6,571 nucleotides of DNA from JBIQLO01 sp044464175 (lineage in GTDB: Bacteria; Planctomycetota; Phycisphaerae; Tepidisphaerales; Tepidisphaeraceae), in the NCBI GenBank assembly GCA_044464175.1, contig JBIQLO010000210.1:1-6571 (forward strand), written 5' to 3'. The first letter of the stretch is position 1; the number at the start of each line of letters is the position of its first letter. The position numbers and the translations under genes were made by a program. The notes beneath the pieces are model-generated. The model did not search any database, was not told the origin of the DNA, and saw nothing but the letters and a program-made list of their open reading frames with translations. Shown here one piece after another: positions 5,641-6,571 of this stretch.

Positions 5641-6551
5641 TCTCCACAGACGAGATCCTTCTCAAAATCAAAAGGCTGCGGCCTGCTGGCCAAAACAAAT
5701 GGGTGGGCTGCTGTCCCAGCCACTACGATCAGCATCCCTCCATGAGCATCGCCATTGAGAATGGCAAACTCCTGATGTACTGCCACGCCGGATGCAGCTT
5801 TGAATCCATCCTTGCCGCACTGGGCGTCAAGGGGAAGGCCACCGCCGCGCCAGCGTCCATCGACGATGCCCCCAGAGACGATTGGAAGCTCGACGTTGCC
5901 CCCATCATGGCCCGCTGGATGGATCAAACCTTCGATACCCAGTACCGCGAGCTGTCGGAGGCCCTTGGCGTCTCTGTGGCTTCCCTAAGCCGCCTTCTGC
6001 CCGCCTGGGCCGCCAAACACAACGCCTGGGCGTTCCCGATGAGCGACGGCATGGGCGGCTATTGCGGCGTGCGCCTGCGCGCGATGGACGGGAAAAAGTG
6101 GTCGATCCGGGGCGGTCATTCCGGCCTGTTCATTCCCGGCTTCGGCGGCATGGATGAATCCGGGCCGCTATTGATCGTGGAAGGCCCCACCGACACCGCC
6201 GCCGCGCTGGACCTGGGTTATCGCGCCATCGGCCGGCCTGATTGCAGCGGAGGCGGGAAACAACTGGCCGCATGGATTCGGCGCAATCCCCGGCAGTCCG
6301 TGGTGATCCTGGCCAACCGGGATACGCCTAAGACACGGCCGGATGGCACGAAATTCTATCCCGGCCAGCAGGGGGCGGAGATGCTGGCGAATTTGATCTG
6401 CGGCCAATGCCGCGAACTGAAAATCATCATGCCGCCACGGGCGAAAGATGCCCGCCAATGGCTCAACCAGGGCGGCACGCACGGGCAGGTGGAAGCGGTC
6501 ATCCGCGCCACTCGGCCGTGGTATCGAAAATCATCGGCGAAAGCCGGATGA
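5637..6551 (+). CDS. Zinc-finger/toprim primase-like protein
   Basis: This 304-residue protein joins an N-terminal CHC2-type zinc finger to a toprim domain, as in phage DNA primases that make RNA primers for replication. Likely zinc ligands are Cys26, His29, Cys49 and Cys53 (CPSHYD...YCHAGC). Residues about 85-120 look like a linker containing a helix-turn-helix-like stretch (ELSEALGVSVASLSRL). A beta segment (AWAFPMSDGMGGYCGVRLR) then leads into the toprim domain, with LLIVEGPTD and its catalytic-type Glu182. The second toprim motif reads LANRDTP, with Asn227 and Asp229 where Asp-x-Asp is expected. The protein stops without a DnaB-like helicase domain, so unwinding must come from another protein such as the SF2 helicase upstream. 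The start overlaps the previous stop. Priming activity is inferred and the motif change could weaken it; a primase-derived accessory protein is the alternative. Confidence 0.85.
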   Translation: MISTDEILLKIKRLRPAGQNKWVGCCPSHYDQHPSMSIAIENGKLLMYCHAGCSFESILAALGVKGKATAAPASIDDAPRDDWKLDVAPIMARWMDQTFDTQYRELSEALGVSVASLSRLLPAWAAKHNAWAFPMSDGMGGYCGVRLRAMDGKKWSIRGGHSGLFIPGFGGMDESGPLLIVEGPTDTAAALDLGYRAIGRPDCSGGGKQLAAWIRRNPRQSVVILANRDTPKTRPDGTKFYPGQQGAEMLANLICGQCRELKIIMPPRAKDARQWLNQGGTHGQVEAVIRATRPWYRKSSAKAG

Positions 6552-6571
6552 GGAACAACTGAATAAAGAAC
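6552..6571 (+). other. Short downstream end of the window
   Basis: An ATGA overlaps the toprim stop at 6548-6551, but that frame ends after four codons (M-R-N-N), so it is not a gene. GAGGA at 6550-6554 could be a ribosome site, yet no start codon follows at suitable distance before the window ends. Confidence 0.4.

Overview
The window is a compact, one-directional replication and recombination gene cluster of a double-stranded DNA phage or prophage. All seven genes are on the plus strand and fill about 95% of the sequence. No structural, lysis, integrase, tRNA, rRNA, CRISPR or insertion-sequence signal is visible. Most of the DNA is GC-rich, and start sites carry Shine-Dalgarno motifs, so the host is a high-GC bacterium. 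The toprim protein (ending at 6551) and the ParB-like protein resemble, from memory, proteins of Planctomycetes/Verrucomicrobia-type genomes and environmental phages. That host suggestion is weak.

Layout: (1) 48-905 is a Sak4-like P-loop recombinase/annealing ATPase. (2) 906-1037 is a spacer with a strong GC hairpin. (3) 1038-1577 is a DUF669-like putative ssDNA-binding protein with an SSB-like acidic tail. (4) 1588-1625 is a near-ideal intrinsic terminator. (5) 1665-2663 is a ParB-like nuclease-domain/HTH/zinc-ribbon protein that contains a perfect 31-bp palindrome. (6) 2664-4343 is a superfamily 2 DEAH helicase with a duplicated C-terminal motif. (7) 4340-4759 is a NinB-like protein. (8) 4756-5640 is a protein of unknown function with a strongly patterned C-terminus and a lower-GC body. 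(9) 5637-6551 is a CHC2 zinc-finger/toprim primase-like protein.

The last five genes form one translationally coupled block: the first junction is TAAATG, and the next three are ATGA overlaps. The first two genes stand apart, separated by spacers, and the terminator divides them from the block. The likely joint role is phage genome replication and recombination. The ATPase and SSB would handle single-strand annealing, the helicase would remodel DNA, the NinB-like protein would process recombination intermediates, and the zinc-finger/toprim protein would supply priming. No DNA polymerase or DnaB-type replicative helicase lies in the window; they may be outside it or supplied by the host.

The points most worth a second look are the in-gene palindrome, the unknown sixth gene with its atypical composition, the Asn-for-Asp change in the toprim motif, and the terminator inside the module.
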